64,000 nucleotides of DNA from Anaerolineae bacterium (GCA_023151115.1 JAKLJP010000015.1:62001-126000); one strand, 5' to 3'. Positions 14,916-26,519 are shown, counted from the stretch's first letter. Notes: generated by a model not told the origin, from the letters alone. Made by a program: numbers and translations.

Positions 14916-16685
14916 CTAAAACAACGTCCGGTCGAGGGCCATCATCAGGAACAGCAGGGCCAGGTAAAGCTGCGAGAATTTGTAAAGTTTTTTGCTGCTG
15001 CTTTTCTGATAGTTTCGCCACAGCGTCCAGGCCAGATAGAGAAAAGGAACGCCCAGGGCCACTGCTCCCCAAAGATAGAGCCAGCCCATCACCTGGGCCA
15101 CAAAAGGCAGGATGGTCAGCGTAATCAGAAGAATCGAATAGAGAAAAATCTGGTAGGTGGTTTCTTTTTCGCCTACTACCACCGGTAGCATTGGCACCCG
15201 GGCGTTAGCGTAATCTTTTTTGACCAGCAGGGCCAACGCCCAGGTGTGAGGCGGCGTCCAGAAGAAGATAATCGCAAACAGATACAACGCGCCCAGGTCA
15301 AGGGTGTTAGTCACCGCCGTCCAGCCGACCAGCGGCGGAATCGCTCCTGCCGCGCCGCCGATAATGATATTGTGAATCGTGGCCCGTTTGAGGTAGAGGG
15401 TGTAGAAAAAGACATAATAGAGAATACCCAACGTGCTCAAAGCGGCGCTGAGTGGATTGACAAAGAGGGTAAAAACCAGGAACGACAGCGTGCTGAGCGA
15501 CAGGCCAAAAAAGAGCGTCTCTTGCGGCGTTACCAGTCCGGTGACGGTGGGCCGGCGCGAGGTGCGCGACATAAGCTGGTCAATATCGCTGTCAACATAG
15601 CTGTTCAGCACGCTGGCCCCGCTGGCGGCCAAAGCGCCGCCCAGCAGTGTGTACAGAATCAGCGAGATAGAAGGGACTCCTTCGGCGGCAATGAACATGG
15701 CCCCGGCGGTGGTAATCAGGAGCAGAACCAAAATCCAGGGCTTGGTTAATTTGAAATAAACGGCGGCTTTCTGGCGAGAGACCAGCGGCGTGGGAAGGAC
15801 TTCAGCTTCTCCTTCTTCGAGCGGCAGGGTTGATTTGGTAGTCAGATAGTAGCTGGAAGCCAGCACCACCAAGCTGCCCCAAATGGTCATCGCCAGAGTC
15901 AGGTGCGCCGCGCTCATGAAGCCCGGCAGCTTTAACACCACATTCAGCCCGCCTAGGGCGACTTGGGCCAAAAACAGCAGCCCCAAGGCCGTGGCTGCTT
16001 TGACCAACAGGGCGTGTTGGTTAAAGCAGCGGCGAGTTTGCAGGACGATTGCCGCCACCGCGACTCCAACAGCCAGAACGGTAAAACGATGGGTGAGATT
16101 GATCACCATCTCCCAAGAGGGGTTGGCCGGAAAAATCTCCCCTTCACACAACGGCCAATCGGGGCAGGCCAGGCCGGCGCCGCTGCCGCTGACCGCTGTG
16201 CCCGTTACCAACAACAGCAGGATAGCCGCCCCGGTAAAGAGCAAAAAGCGGAGATAACTGCGTTGACTTGAACCGGAGACGCCGGTCTGGTTCAAAAAAG
16301 TAGCAGGCAGAGCAGCGGCAATGGCGGCAAACAACAGCCAGCCGAGGTGTCCCGCCGTCAACAGCAGGCTAATGACGCCCCCCCATCCTTGAGTTGCTGC
16401 CGGGGTGGTCGCTAAAAAGGCCACCCCGGAAACAGCCATCGCTGCTGCCAGGGTGGGTCCCCAGATAAGGCGAAAAGGACGATAGCTCCCCCAGGCGACA
16501 AAGGCGGTAAAAAAGGTTAGCAAAACGTTTGTGCCCAACGCCGCCCCATAAGCCGGTTCGAGCCAGTTTAACCCGGTCTGGGCGCTCCCCCCCAGCGCGC
16601 CCAGCAGAATCACCGCCAGCATCTCGCTGGCGGTGAAGAGGGCAAGTTGTCTGAACTTGGATTGAACGACAGGCAAATTGTTCAC
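14916..16685 (-). CDS. ctaAB: Fused heme A synthase / heme O synthase (CtaA-CtaB)
   Basis: A 589-residue fusion. Residues 1-280 form a CtaA/COX15-like eight-TM half (GTAVSGSGAGLACPDWPLCEG, INLTHRFTVLAVGV with heme-ligand His). Residues 305-589 form a UbiA-type CtaB half with the prenyl-diphosphate-binding NSYVDSDIDQLMSRTSRRP and FFWTPPHTWALAL. The first half oxidises heme O to heme A and the second farnesylates protoheme, so one polypeptide makes heme A for the neighbouring oxidase. Start is GTG 16685 with a weak AGAGAG site, 17 nt after the ctaD stop. The fusion order A-B is the unusual point. Confidence 0.93.
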   Translation of the reverse strand: MNNLPVVQSKFRQLALFTASEMLAVILLGALGGSAQTGLNWLEPAYGAALGTNVLLTFFTAFVAWGSYRPFRLIWGPTLAAAMAVSGVAFLATTPAATQGWGGVISLLLTAGHLGWLLFAAIAAALPATFLNQTGVSGSSQRSYLRFLLFTGAAILLLLVTGTAVSGSGAGLACPDWPLCEGEIFPANPSWEMVINLTHRFTVLAVGVAVAAIVLQTRRCFNQHALLVKAATALGLLFLAQVALGGLNVVLKLPGFMSAAHLTLAMTIWGSLVVLASSYYLTTKSTLPLEEGEAEVLPTPLVSRQKAAVYFKLTKPWILVLLLITTAGAMFIAAEGVPSISLILYTLLGGALAASGASVLNSYVDSDIDQLMSRTSRRPTVTGLVTPQETLFFGLSLSTLSFLVFTLFVNPLSAALSTLGILYYVFFYTLYLKRATIHNIIIGGAAGAIPPLVGWTAVTNTLDLGALYLFAIIFFWTPPHTWALALLVKKDYANARVPMLPVVVGEKETTYQIFLYSILLITLTILPFVAQVMGWLYLWGAVALGVPFLYLAWTLWRNYQKSSSKKLYKFSQLYLALLFLMMALDRTLF

Positions 16686-16702
16686 GCCAATATCTCTCTC
16701 AC

Positions 16703-18589
<1,887 letters not shown>

Positions 18590-18634
18590 TAAATTTTCCT
18601 CCTCATAATTGTCTGAACGTAACTACTCAGGCGT

Positions 18635-18713
18635 GTCATTTCGGCCAAGGGGAGAAATCCCTAAAGCCTCTGTGTTGCTCCGGAGATTTCTCGGCCTACG
18701 GCCTCGAAATGAC
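18635..18713. repeat. GTCATTTCGG-type interspersed hairpin
   Basis: GTCATTTCGGCC at 18635 and GGCCTCGAAATGAC ending at 18713 form the arms, with GAGAAATC/GATTTCTC as an inner stem. It lies between ctaC and ctaD. Confidence 0.6.
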
Positions 18714-18740
18714 ATGGTGGGTGAGCAGTTAGGTCCGAAC

Positions 18741-19781
18741 TTATTCCGTCACCCCAGAGACTTCTTTGAGGTACTCGATGATACTGTTGATGTCATCCTC
18801 GCTCAGAATTTCCGCGAAATTTTGTGGCATGACTCCCGCAGGGCAGCCGCCTGTTGGACATTGGCTGGCAATCACCGCATTCGGATTGACAATCGACTCG
18901 TGAATGTAGTCGGGGCCTTTGTCAACGTAAATATTGGTCAGTTCGGGGCCAATCTGCCCGCCCTGGCCGTTGATTGCGTGACAGCCGGTACAGCCCGCTG
19001 TGCCAAATAAAAGTTCCCCTTGCGCCGAGGCGTTGGCCTGCTGCGCGGCAGTCGCTTCGGCCCACAAATCGAAACTGGCCTGGTCGAGCACCACCAGTTC
19101 AATGGGCATTTTTGAGTGGGCCAGGCCACAATATTCAGCGCATTGGCCGTGAAACGTGCCCAGCCGGTCGGCCTTGAACCAGGTGGTGCTCAAATAGCCA
19201 GGGACCGCATCTTTTTTGCCGCCCATTTGAGGGATCCAGAAGCTGTGGATGACATCTTGAGAAGTTATTTCTACTTTAACGTCGGTGTTCACCGGCACTC
19301 TAATCTGATTGGTCAGTTTGATGTTGTGATCCGGGTATTGAATTTCCCACAGCCACTGCTTGCCAATGGCGCGGATGGTCATTTGAGTGGGCCGGTCGGG
19401 GTTAATATCTTGCAGGGTTTGATACGTTAGGACCAGCAGCGTGGCCAAAATACCGACGGGAATGATGGTCCAGATAACTTCGAGGGTGGTGTTGCCGTGA
19501 AAGCTCTGATCCGGCTCCGGGTCATTGGCCGATTTACGCCGAAAGCGGACCAGCGAGTAAATCAATAAACCGCAGACAATCAAAAAGACCAGGGTGGCGA
19601 CGATCAGGGTAATCGTATGTAGGTTGGCAATAGACCTTGCCGCCGGCGAAGCCGGATCCAGAGGAGAGGGCGGAGCAGCCAAAGCCACCGCCGGCAGCAA
19701 CCCCAACAGCATTCCCAAAAGGCTAAGGTAAGAAATCGCCTTCAACATACGTTTGAACTGAACGGGTTTGATTGAGTGCAT
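18741..19781 (-). CDS. ctaC: Cytochrome c oxidase subunit II fused to cytochrome c (caa3 type)
   Basis: 346 residues. A signal peptide or first TM (residues 10-36, ending AVALAAPP) is followed by two TM helices, then the CuA domain with HGQCAEYCGLAHSKMP (Cys, Glu, Cys, His, Met ligands). A C-terminal class I cytochrome c domain has GCTGCHAING (CxxCH) and a later Met (GVMPQNFAEIL). Electrons pass from the fused heme c to CuA. ATG 19781 follows AAAGGATAGAGG. First gene of the oxidase unit, with a promoter at 19887-19916. Confidence 0.95.
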   Translation of the reverse strand: MHSIKPVQFKRMLKAISYLSLLGMLLGLLPAVALAAPPSPLDPASPAARSIANLHTITLIVATLVFLIVCGLLIYSLVRFRRKSANDPEPDQSFHGNTTLEVIWTIIPVGILATLLVLTYQTLQDINPDRPTQMTIRAIGKQWLWEIQYPDHNIKLTNQIRVPVNTDVKVEITSQDVIHSFWIPQMGGKKDAVPGYLSTTWFKADRLGTFHGQCAEYCGLAHSKMPIELVVLDQASFDLWAEATAAQQANASAQGELLFGTAGCTGCHAINGQGGQIGPELTNIYVDKGPDYIHESIVNPNAVIASQCPTGGCPAGVMPQNFAEILSEDDINSIIEYLKEVSGVTE

Positions 19782-19886
19782 TAAACCTCTATCCTTTGTT
19801 AAAAATATGTTTTTACGAGGCCAAAAGGGGCAACTGAGAGAAGGAGGGAATAGCTGTAACTGAGGCGCTCCCCCTTGAACGGCGCT

Positions 19887-19916
19887 ATTCTATACCAACA
19901 GTTGTAATCCTGTCAA
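19887..19916 (-). promoter_or_regulatory. Promoter of ctaC-ctaD-ctaAB
   Basis: On the minus strand TTGACA (19911-19916) is followed by TATAGAAT: TATAGA at spacer 16 or TAGAAT at spacer 18. The start of transcription would be about 100 nt before ctaC. Confidence 0.55.
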
Positions 19917-20443
19917 ACCACCTGACTTGGAAAACTTTGTGATTATTTTAGTGTATTTTTTCACAGGGATGCGCTATTATACTTGCCCCTCTTCAAGCTG
20001 TCAAACTGTAATCGCGCTTGAAGCGAGCGTGTTCAATTTTTGGTCGCGTCCTGAGTAGCCCTGAGTGAATGAAGCGAGGGGCGTATTGAAGGGCGCGATT
20101 TTGAAAACTCGCCCCCAAATCCGAACGCACCGCTTGAAACGTTAGTAATTGACCAGAAATAAGTTAGGGATTTGAAACTAAAGCAAGAGGTTGAGGACGA
20201 ATGATGTAATTCCAAAAATGCTCTTTCCTAGGGAGCGTTCCTTTTTTTATGGCCCTATATTTTTATGGCCCTATATTTAAGGAACAGGTAAGTCTCTCGC
20301 TGTCATATAGGTGTCCAGAAAAATTCTTTCCCAACAATCAAGGTAGCAGGGTAGCAAAGTAGCAATTTGTTACCTGCTACCCTGCTACCTTGCTACCTGG
20401 TTCAGTGGCGAAAACTTTTCTGGAGAACTATAAATGAATAATT
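19917..20443. other. Gene-free intergenic stretch upstream of Nudix gene
   Basis: No supported gene. It holds short direct copies of TATGGCCCTATATTT near 20250-20280 and the TIR element at 20306-20432. The 60-codon minus frame at 20033-20215 has no ribosome site or recognisable protein features and is not called. Confidence 0.5.
20306..20432. mobile_element. Short TIR element (MITE-like), copy 1
   Basis: 127 bp with imperfect inverted ends: TATAGGTGTCCAGAAAAATT at left and the complement of AAAACTTTTCTGGAGAACTA at right. The core is a palindrome of 8-nt units (ggtagcag-like, 20341-20399). The ends match the element at 58412-58545 while the core does not. No ORF. Confidence 0.7.
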
Positions 20444-20472
20444 TTGACAGTAAGCCTGACTCAGTTTATACT
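20444..20472 (+). promoter_or_regulatory. Promoter of Nudix-glgC-glgC2 unit
   Basis: TTGACA (20444-20449), 17-nt spacer, TATACT (20467-20472), 55 nt before the Nudix ATG. Near-consensus sigma70 promoter. Confidence 0.7.
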
Positions 20473-20527
20473 AAAAGCCCCTATGCTAACAGTTCCCAAC
20501 ATATCTTGATCTTCTCGAAGGGTTTTG

Positions 20528-21238
20528 ATGAACATTCCAGAAACAGCCGAAACCTACGATGTAACCCAGTATGAACGTCCTTCGGTTACAGTGGATGTGG
20601 TTATCTTTAGTATTCTGGATGAGCAGTTAAAAGTACTCCTGATTAAACGCAAAATATGGCCTTTTGAGGGCATGTGGGCTATTCCCGGTGGTTTTGTAAA
20701 AATGGATGAAAGCCTGGAAGATGCCGCCTACCGTGAACTGGCCGAAGAAACCGGCGTCACCGGCGAGAGCGTCTACCTGGAACAACTTTATACTTTTGGC
20801 CGGCCCGACAGAGACCCACGCACCCGGGTGATTACGGTAACCTATTTTGCCCTGGTCAGCGCCGATAAAATTAACCCCCAAGCCGCTGACGACGCTGATG
20901 ATGTTGGCTGGTTTTCTGTCTATCATTTGCCTCCGCTTGCTTTTGATCACGCCGAGATTTTGAATTATGCTTTAACTCGACTACGCTACAAACTGGAATA
21001 CTCAGCCGTCGGCTTCCAGCTTTTGCCCGAAAAGTTTACCTTGCGCGAGTTACAGGATGCTTACGAGATTATTTTGGGCACCAAGCTGGATAAAGGTAAC
21101 TTTCGCAGCAAACTGCGCAAAACCCAGGTCGTTGAGATGGTTGACGGCTACCGTGATACCGGCGGGCGCCCGGCCCGCATGTATTCCTTTCGCGAAGACG
21201 CAGTGGCCGAAGTTAAAACCCGCCGTCTTTTTCCTTAA
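20528..21238 (+). CDS. Nudix hydrolase with C-terminal winged helix (NrtR/ADP-sugar pyrophosphatase-like)
   Basis: 236 residues from ATG 20528, with AAGGG just upstream; the TTG at 20525 precedes it in frame. The N-terminal domain holds a complete Nudix box ([21 protein letters not shown] then TGV), so it should be catalytically competent. The C-terminal 80 residues ([32 protein letters not shown]) are the winged helix of NrtR-type proteins, which bind ADP-ribose and repress NAD genes. Here it heads an operon with two ADP-glucose pyrophosphorylase genes, so it may hydrolyse ADP-sugars or sense ADP-ribose or ADP-glucose. Confidence 0.85.
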   Translation: MNIPETAETYDVTQYERPSVTVDVVIFSILDEQLKVLLIKRKIWPFEGMWAIPGGFVKMDESLEDAAYRELAEETGVTGESVYLEQLYTFGRPDRDPRTRVITVTYFALVSADKINPQAADDADDVGWFSVYHLPPLAFDHAEILNYALTRLRYKLEYSAVGFQLLPEKFTLRELQDAYEIILGTKLDKGNFRSKLRKTQVVEMVDGYRDTGGRPARMYSFREDAVAEVKTRRLFP

Positions 21239-21299
21239 CAAGTAGCAAAGTAGCAAAGTCGCAGGGTGTCAAGTGGTTATCCTTGCAACCTGCAACCTC
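21239..21299. repeat. Octamer repeat block (agtagcaa units)
   Basis: Tandem agtagcaa-type units followed by the imperfect complement ccttgcaacctgcaacc form a weak hairpin between the Nudix gene and glgC. A short cgccgaagggc palindrome follows before glgC, as also at 26465-26490. Confidence 0.5.
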
Positions 21300-21357
21300 A
21301 CTCCTTTGGGTGCGCCGAAGGGCGTGCGGCCCCGCTATCTTTAACTTGGAGTCAACG

Positions 21358-22623
21358 ATGAAAACTCTAGCCATTCTCATGGCCGGTGGAGCAGGGACTC
21401 GCCTGACTGTTTTATCAGACAAACGGGCCAAGCCAGCTGTACCTTTTGCCGGCAAATATCGCATCATTGATTTTACCCTGTCCAATTGCGTCAATTCCGG
21501 TATTTACGATATTGCGGTGTTAACCCAATACCGGCCTCATTCGCTCAACGCGCACATCGGTATTGGTAAACCGTGGGATTTGGACCGGCAGCGCGGCGGC
21601 GTTGTCCTGCGCCAGCCCTATCAAGGCAGCAGCGCCGATTTGGACTGGTATCGCGGCACAGCCGATGCCGTTTTTCGCAACCTTGATTTTATTCAAGAGA
21701 ACCAGCCCGATTTGGTGCTTATTCTGTCCGGCGATCACATCTACAAAATGGATTACCGGCCCATGTTGGAGTATCACCAGACCAAAGGGGCCGATTTAAC
21801 CGTTGGCGTGATGAATGTGCCCCTGGAAGAAACCGACCGCTTTGGCATCATGACCGTTAACCGGAACATGCGGGTGACAGAGTTTACCGAAAAACCCAAA
21901 GAGCGGGATAAAGGTACGCTGGCTTCAATGGGGATTTATGTTTTCACCACCGAGGTCCTTATCCGCCGGCTCTCCGAGGGCGGCCCCGAATCCCCGCGCA
22001 TTGATTTTGGCAAAGATGTCATCCCCAGCATGATTGCCGAAGACCGGGTTTACGCTTACCCATTTGAGGGTTATTGGGTTGACGTGGGGACGATTCAATC
22101 CTTCTGGGAAACAAACCTGGCCTTAACCCGGCCCAACGGCAGCGATCTTCTCAACTTGCATGATCCTAATTGGGTCATTCATACCCGCAGTGAGGAGCGT
22201 CCGCCGGTAAAATTAGGACCGCAAGCGCAAGTGGCCAACAGCTTGATTTCAAATGGCTGCGTGATTCGCGGGCGGGTGGAAAACTCGGTGTTATCACCGG
22301 GGGTGTATGTCTCGCCGGGGGCAATTGTGCGCGAGTCGGTCATCATTAACGATACCTGGATTGGGCCGGGCGCTGTGATTGATCGGGCCATTGTGGACGA
22401 GAATGCCGTTATTGGCGCTGGCACGTTTGTTGGCTACGGCGACGATAATACACCCAATCACCAAATGCCCGACCGCCTCAACACGGGCATTACAGTGGTG
22501 GGCGCGGGTGCGCACATTCCCAGTGGTTTGGTGATTGGCCGGAATGTTTTGATCCACAGCGAGCGACTGGAAAGCGACTTCCCGGCCGGCGTGACCGAAA
22601 TCGCCAGTGGGGAAACGGTTTGA
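21358..22623 (+). CDS. glgC: Glucose-1-phosphate adenylyltransferase
   Basis: 421 residues from ATG 21358 (TTGGAG upstream; the frame extends 25 codons further without support). The catalytic N-terminal motif is intact: [60 protein letters not shown] and EGYWVDVGT are also present, and the C-terminus is a left-handed beta helix. It makes ADP-glucose for glycogen. It lies in an operon with a Nudix protein and a degenerate paralogue. Confidence 0.93.
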   Translation: MKTLAILMAGGAGTRLTVLSDKRAKPAVPFAGKYRIIDFTLSNCVNSGIYDIAVLTQYRPHSLNAHIGIGKPWDLDRQRGGVVLRQPYQGSSADLDWYRGTADAVFRNLDFIQENQPDLVLILSGDHIYKMDYRPMLEYHQTKGADLTVGVMNVPLEETDRFGIMTVNRNMRVTEFTEKPKERDKGTLASMGIYVFTTEVLIRRLSEGGPESPRIDFGKDVIPSMIAEDRVYAYPFEGYWVDVGTIQSFWETNLALTRPNGSDLLNLHDPNWVIHTRSEERPPVKLGPQAQVANSLISNGCVIRGRVENSVLSPGVYVSPGAIVRESVIINDTWIGPGAVIDRAIVDENAVIGAGTFVGYGDDNTPNHQMPDRLNTGITVVGAGAHIPSGLVIGRNVLIHSERLESDFPAGVTEIASGETV

Positions 22624-22684
22624 ATAGGCGAATGGCGAATGAGCGAATGGCGAATAATACTTCATTCGCTCATTCGCTATTCTT
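22624..22684. repeat. Heptamer hairpin (gcgaatg units)
   Basis: aggcgaatggcgaatgagcg on the left and cattcgctcattcgctattc on the right make a hairpin of 7-nt units filling the gap between glgC and glgC2. The same unit type is found inside the 1948-4440 gene at 3761-3796. Confidence 0.7.
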
Positions 22685-22699
22685 TAGAGGTGACAACGC

Positions 22700-23935
22700 A
22701 TGAAAACATTGGTTATGATTATGGCCGGCGGGGCCAGCGAAGATTTGAGTGTGCTCACGGCGGACCGGGCTGAAGCGGCTATTCCCTTTGGCGGCAAATT
22801 TCGGATTATTGATTTTCCCCTGTCCAATACGGTCAACTCCGGCCTCTATCGGGTGGCCCTGCTAACCCAGTATATGCCCCGCTCGCTGAACGACCATGTC
22901 GGTGTGGGTAAACCATGGGATTTGGACCGGTCGCAGGGGGGGGTGCGCCTGCTCCAGCCCTACATCGGGCGCGGGCACAGCGGCTGGCAGCGCGGCACCG
23001 CCGACGCCGTCCGGCGCAATATGGATTTTGTCGAAGAGCAGCGGATTGATAACGTACTGATTTTGGCCGGCGACCATATTTACAAAATGGATTACCGGCC
23101 CATGCTGCGCTTTCATCAACAGACCCAGGCGGCGGTAACGGTTGCCGTGCGCCGGGTTAGTCCCTTTGAAACCCATCGTTTTGGCATTGTCAGTGTAGAC
23201 AGCGATATGCGGGTAACCGGCTTTAAGGAAAAACCGCGCCGCTCAAAAGAAACCCTGGCCTCAATGGGGATTTACGTTTTTGATTTTCATACCCTGCGAG
23301 AAATTCTGCAAGATGAGTCTTTGAATGATTTTGGCCGGGATGTTCTGCCGGCGATCATTAATCATCGCAAAGTCTATGCCTACACCTTCGAGGGCTATTG
23401 GGCCGATGTCGGCACGCTGCAAGCCTATTGGGAAGCCAATATGTCGCTGCTGGCCGAAACGCCGGCTCTGGACCTGTACGACCCGCAGTGGGTTATCCAC
23501 ACCCGCAGTGAGGAGCAGCCACCGGTGCAAATTGGCTCGGATGCCTGGGTGGGTGGCAATCTGCTCTCTAATGGCTGCATTATTCACGGAATTGTGGAGC
23601 GCTCGGTGTTATCGCCGGGGGTGCGGGTTGCGCCGGGGGCGATTGTGCGTGACTCGGTTATTATGAATGATACGGTGATTAACGCCAACGCCAAAATCGA
23701 GCGGGCCATTGTTGATAAAGAAGTGTGGGTCGGCGAGGGCGCGGAAATTGGCTATGGAGTGGACAATGTGCCCAACCGCCGCCACCCGGAGCGACTCAAT
23801 ACCGGCCTGACCGTTATCGGCAAACGGGCACGCATTCCCGCCGGGATTAAAATTGGACATAACGTTATTATCAATCCCAATATTAACGAAACCCACCTTC
23901 AAACCGACTTTATTGCCAGCGGCGAAACCATCTAA
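22700..23935 (+). CDS. GlgC paralogue with degenerate nucleotide-binding motif (GlgD-like?)
   Basis: 411 residues, clearly homologous to the preceding GlgC over the whole length ([52 protein letters not shown]). The N-terminal triphosphate-binding motif GxGTRL-x8-KRAKPA is instead [21 protein letters not shown]: Gly-Thr-Arg has become Ser-Glu-Asp and the Lys is Glu. This resembles GlgD of Firmicutes, a non-catalytic partner that modulates GlgC. Whether it forms a heteromer is inference. ATG 22700 has GAGGTGACAACGC upstream. Ends before tandem terminators. Confidence 0.85.
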   Translation: MKTLVMIMAGGASEDLSVLTADRAEAAIPFGGKFRIIDFPLSNTVNSGLYRVALLTQYMPRSLNDHVGVGKPWDLDRSQGGVRLLQPYIGRGHSGWQRGTADAVRRNMDFVEEQRIDNVLILAGDHIYKMDYRPMLRFHQQTQAAVTVAVRRVSPFETHRFGIVSVDSDMRVTGFKEKPRRSKETLASMGIYVFDFHTLREILQDESLNDFGRDVLPAIINHRKVYAYTFEGYWADVGTLQAYWEANMSLLAETPALDLYDPQWVIHTRSEEQPPVQIGSDAWVGGNLLSNGCIIHGIVERSVLSPGVRVAPGAIVRDSVIMNDTVINANAKIERAIVDKEVWVGEGAEIGYGVDNVPNRRHPERLNTGLTVIGKRARIPAGIKIGHNVIINPNINETHLQTDFIASGETI

Positions 23936-23943
23936 ACAGGAGT

Positions 23944-24033
23944 CCAAAGCTTGCTTTGGTTTTCCAAACTTCATTTTCGCTTGAAATCGGACAACTATAA
24001 CTCTCCTTCAAACTGAATTGAAGGGGAGTTTTT
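23944..24033 (+). terminator. Tandem intrinsic terminators after glgC2
   Basis: A first hairpin CCAAAG-CTTG-CTTTGG is followed by TTTT (23944-23963). A second 13-bp stem AACTCTCCTTCAA with TTGAAGGGGAGTT (one G-T) ends in a T-run (23999-24033). Confidence 0.8.
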
Positions 24034-24062
24034 GCTTTAAAGTGATGGCTACTTTCAACTGA

Positions 24063-24090
24063 TTGACAGCCCTTAAAAAGATGATATACT
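24063..24090 (+). promoter_or_regulatory. Promoter of FAD oxidoreductase gene
   Basis: TTGACA (24063-24068), 16-nt spacer, TATACT (24085-24090), about 130 nt before the TTG start. Confidence 0.65.
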
Positions 24091-24218
24091 ATGGCAAAAT
24101 TACCAGGCGGGAACATTGTTGCATAATACGCAACGATGAGCGAAGAACTTTCTCGCTCGCTCTTCGTCCTCGTCTCCTCGCCTCACAAGTCATCGCATCT
24201 TTAAGGAGGAACTATCCC

Positions 24219-25394
24219 TTGAGCAGCAAAACAGCGGAGATTATCATTATTGGGGGTGGACTGTACGGCGCAAGCGTGGCTTACAATTTAGCCAAACATG
24301 GCGCGAAAAATGTCGTGGTTCTGGAACGAAAGGCCATCTGTGCCGGCGGCACAGCCAAATCGTGCGCCATTGTCCGCACCCACTACTCGATTGAGGCCAA
24401 CATGGTCCACGCCGTTGAGAGCCTCAAGATTTTTGCCAACTTCAACGAAATTGTCGGCGGCGACTGCGGCTGGCGGCGCACCGGCTACCTCATCCTCGGC
24501 CCGGAAGAACACCGCCAGCCCATGGAAACCGTCTTTCGCCTGCAAAATAAATATGAAGTAGATACCCGCACCCTCACCCCTGCCGAAGCCCACGAAATTC
24601 ACCCGCTGCTTCAATTTGAGGATGTCGGCGTGATTGGCTACGATACCCTGACCGGCTACTGCGACCCCTACCTGACCACCACTTCTTACGCCCAACGCGC
24701 CAAAGAGCTGGGTGTGACCATCCACACCGATACCCCTGTGACCCACCTGCATCTCGGCGGCGCGGTCAAAACCGTGCAGACGCCCAATGGCGATTTTGAA
24801 GCTCCAACCGTCATTTTGCTGGCTGGGCCGTGGACCAACGCCCTGACCAAACCTGTCGGCCTGGAGTTTCCCTACGTGATCAGCCGCCACAAGGTGATTA
24901 CCCTCAAAATCAGCCAGCCTTATCAAGCCAACTGGCCCATCGTCAAAGATTTGACCACCCCCGACAAAATCTACTTCCGGCCCGAAACCGGCGGCGTGGT
25001 GCTGGTCGGCACCGGCGACCACGGCGACCCTATCGAAGACGCCGATACCCTGACCGATAACGTCGAGATGGAGCATGTTTCGCGGATTGACCGGCTTATT
25101 ACTAACCGCATGCCCGCCTTTGCCGAAGGCGAATACACCGCCGGCTGGACCGGCCCTTACGATATTACCTCTGACTGGAACCCGCTGGTTGGAGCGGTGC
25201 CGGACTACGAAGGGGTTTATGTTGGCGTTGGCTTTAGCGGGCATGGCTTCAAACTAGCTCCAACCATTGGCGAAGCGCTGGCCCAGACCGTGTTGGGACA
25301 GCCGCCGCGCGTACCAATTGACATTTACTCGCTAACCCGCTTTGATGAGGGTCGAGTGCTGCACGGCGCTTACGGCATTGGCTCGATTTCGTAA
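24219..25394 (+). CDS. FAD-dependent oxidoreductase, DAO/sarcosine oxidase beta-like
   Basis: 391 residues from TTG 24219, chosen because AAGGAGGA ends 8 nt upstream; the frame is open further 5' but lacks homology there. The Rossmann motif IIIIGGGLYGASVAYNLAKHG is at the N-terminus. GGTAKSCAIVRTHYS and the C-terminal GVGFSGHGFKLAPTIGEALA are typical of the DAO family that oxidises N-methyl or D-amino acids (sarcosine, dimethylglycine, glycine). Substrate not determinable. A DMT transporter gene follows 34 nt later and might move its substrate. Confidence 0.85.
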   Translation: MSSKTAEIIIIGGGLYGASVAYNLAKHGAKNVVVLERKAICAGGTAKSCAIVRTHYSIEANMVHAVESLKIFANFNEIVGGDCGWRRTGYLILGPEEHRQPMETVFRLQNKYEVDTRTLTPAEAHEIHPLLQFEDVGVIGYDTLTGYCDPYLTTTSYAQRAKELGVTIHTDTPVTHLHLGGAVKTVQTPNGDFEAPTVILLAGPWTNALTKPVGLEFPYVISRHKVITLKISQPYQANWPIVKDLTTPDKIYFRPETGGVVLVGTGDHGDPIEDADTLTDNVEMEHVSRIDRLITNRMPAFAEGEYTAGWTGPYDITSDWNPLVGAVPDYEGVYVGVGFSGHGFKLAPTIGEALAQTVLGQPPRVPIDIYSLTRFDEGRVLHGAYGIGSIS

Positions 25395-25428
25395 CCCTCT
25401 CATCGCCCGAGCGGGCCTGGTCTCGCTT

Positions 25429-26349
25429 ATGACTCTTATGACTCGACTGCGCAAATTGAATGTTTGGGCCGGATTGGATTGGGGCGGAACGTGGCTCGGC
25501 TGGACACTGGCGATCGCGTCTACTATCGCTTTTAGCATATCTTCGCCGTTGGGCAAAGCGGCAATCAGTCTGGGCCTCACCCCAACAATCCTGCTGGTGC
25601 TGCGTTTTGCCATTTCTATTGCCCTCCTGGTGGCAACCCTGGGCGTAACCTCGCCCGGCAAGCTGCGGGTAGATCGGAAGGGATTGCTGATAATCGGCGG
25701 AGCCGGGGTGATTAATGGCTTCGGCGTACTCTCCTTTTTCTGGTCGCTGACCCGCATGGACGCCTCCATTGCGACCATGATTTTCTCGATCAGCCCGGTG
25801 GTGGTGCTGGGCGTGCTGGCCCTGGGCGGCGAAAAGCTGACCTACCGCCAGTTTATCCGGCTGGGGCTGGGTCTCATCGGGGTCTATTTGCTGATTGGGC
25901 CAAGCGGCCAGGCCGATTGGTTGGGGGTGCTGCTGATTTGCGGCAATATTATCAGCGTCTCCATTGAGTTTGCCGTCATTCAATGGTACGCCCGCAGTTA
26001 TGATACCCGGACGATTACCCTGTATGTTATGGCGGGCATGCTGACTACAATTGGGACGTTTTGGCTGTTTCAGGGCGCGGTCTGGCCTGACCCCGGCTGG
26101 CAGGGCTGGTTAGTAGCCGGGGTGATGGGTGTAGTGACCGGCTACTTTGCCTGGTGGGCTATGTTTACCAGTATGCGCTACATCGGCGGCAGCCAGGTGA
26201 TCCTGTTGACCCCACTAGAAACGCTGCTGTCGGTGTTGTGGTCGGTCCTGTTTTTGCAGGAACGTCTGTCGGGCTGGCAGTGGCTGGGTGGACTTTTTAT
26301 CCTGGTCAGTGCTATCCTGGCCGCCAAACGTCTGAGTCGGGTCCACTAA
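25429..26349 (+). CDS. EamA/DMT-superfamily transporter
   Basis: 306 residues with ten predicted TM helices in two EamA repeats (helices 1-5 to about residue 150, 6-10 after it; PLETLLSVLWSVLFLQERLSGWQWLGG is the usual end of the second repeat). Start taken at ATG 25429, though ATG 25438 is equal and the frame extends upstream into the previous gene. No good ribosome site, which suggests translational coupling to the FAD gene. Probably exports or imports a small metabolite. Confidence 0.85.
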   Translation: MTLMTRLRKLNVWAGLDWGGTWLGWTLAIASTIAFSISSPLGKAAISLGLTPTILLVLRFAISIALLVATLGVTSPGKLRVDRKGLLIIGGAGVINGFGVLSFFWSLTRMDASIATMIFSISPVVVLGVLALGGEKLTYRQFIRLGLGLIGVYLLIGPSGQADWLGVLLICGNIISVSIEFAVIQWYARSYDTRTITLYVMAGMLTTIGTFWLFQGAVWPDPGWQGWLVAGVMGVVTGYFAWWAMFTSMRYIGGSQVILLTPLETLLSVLWSVLFLQERLSGWQWLGGLFILVSAILAAKRLSRVH

Positions 26350-26388
26350 GGCAACTCCAAGGAATAAATCCCACCCTCAGTCAGTACT

Positions 26389-26417
26389 TTGACAAAGCGC
26401 CCTTTTGCCTTTACCAT
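26389..26417 (+). promoter_or_regulatory. Promoter upstream of VOC-hepT-mntA unit
   Basis: TTGACA (26389-26394), 17-nt spacer, TACCAT (26412-26417), followed by a heptamer/palindrome block (26419-26509) in the leader. Confidence 0.5.
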
Positions 26418-26418
26418 A

Positions 26419-26509
26419 TTCGGTAAACGGTAGACGAGAGACAGAGAATCCCCTATCTATACCCCTTCGGGTACGCCGAAGGGCGCCGTCTACTGTCTAC
26501 TTACCTATG
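26419..26509. repeat. Heptamer hairpin with nested cgccgaaggg palindrome
   Basis: ggtaaacggtagacgagagac on the left and gtctactgtctacttacc on the right are imperfect inverted 7-nt units. Between them CCCTTCGGGTACGCCGAAGGG is a tight palindrome, also present in near-identical form at about 21304-21322. Confidence 0.55.
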
Positions 26510-26519
26510 GGAGGCAACC

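Noticed and set aside
20033..20215. Minus-strand 60-codon frame
   Set aside because: No ribosome site, low-complexity Ser-rich translation, no recognisable domain.
21358..23935. glgC duplication as an assembly artefact
   Set aside because: The two copies differ throughout and in key motif residues, so they are true paralogues.
24288..25244. 318-codon minus-strand frame opposite the FAD gene
   Set aside because: Gly/Val/Phe-rich shadow of a well-supported gene; no motifs.
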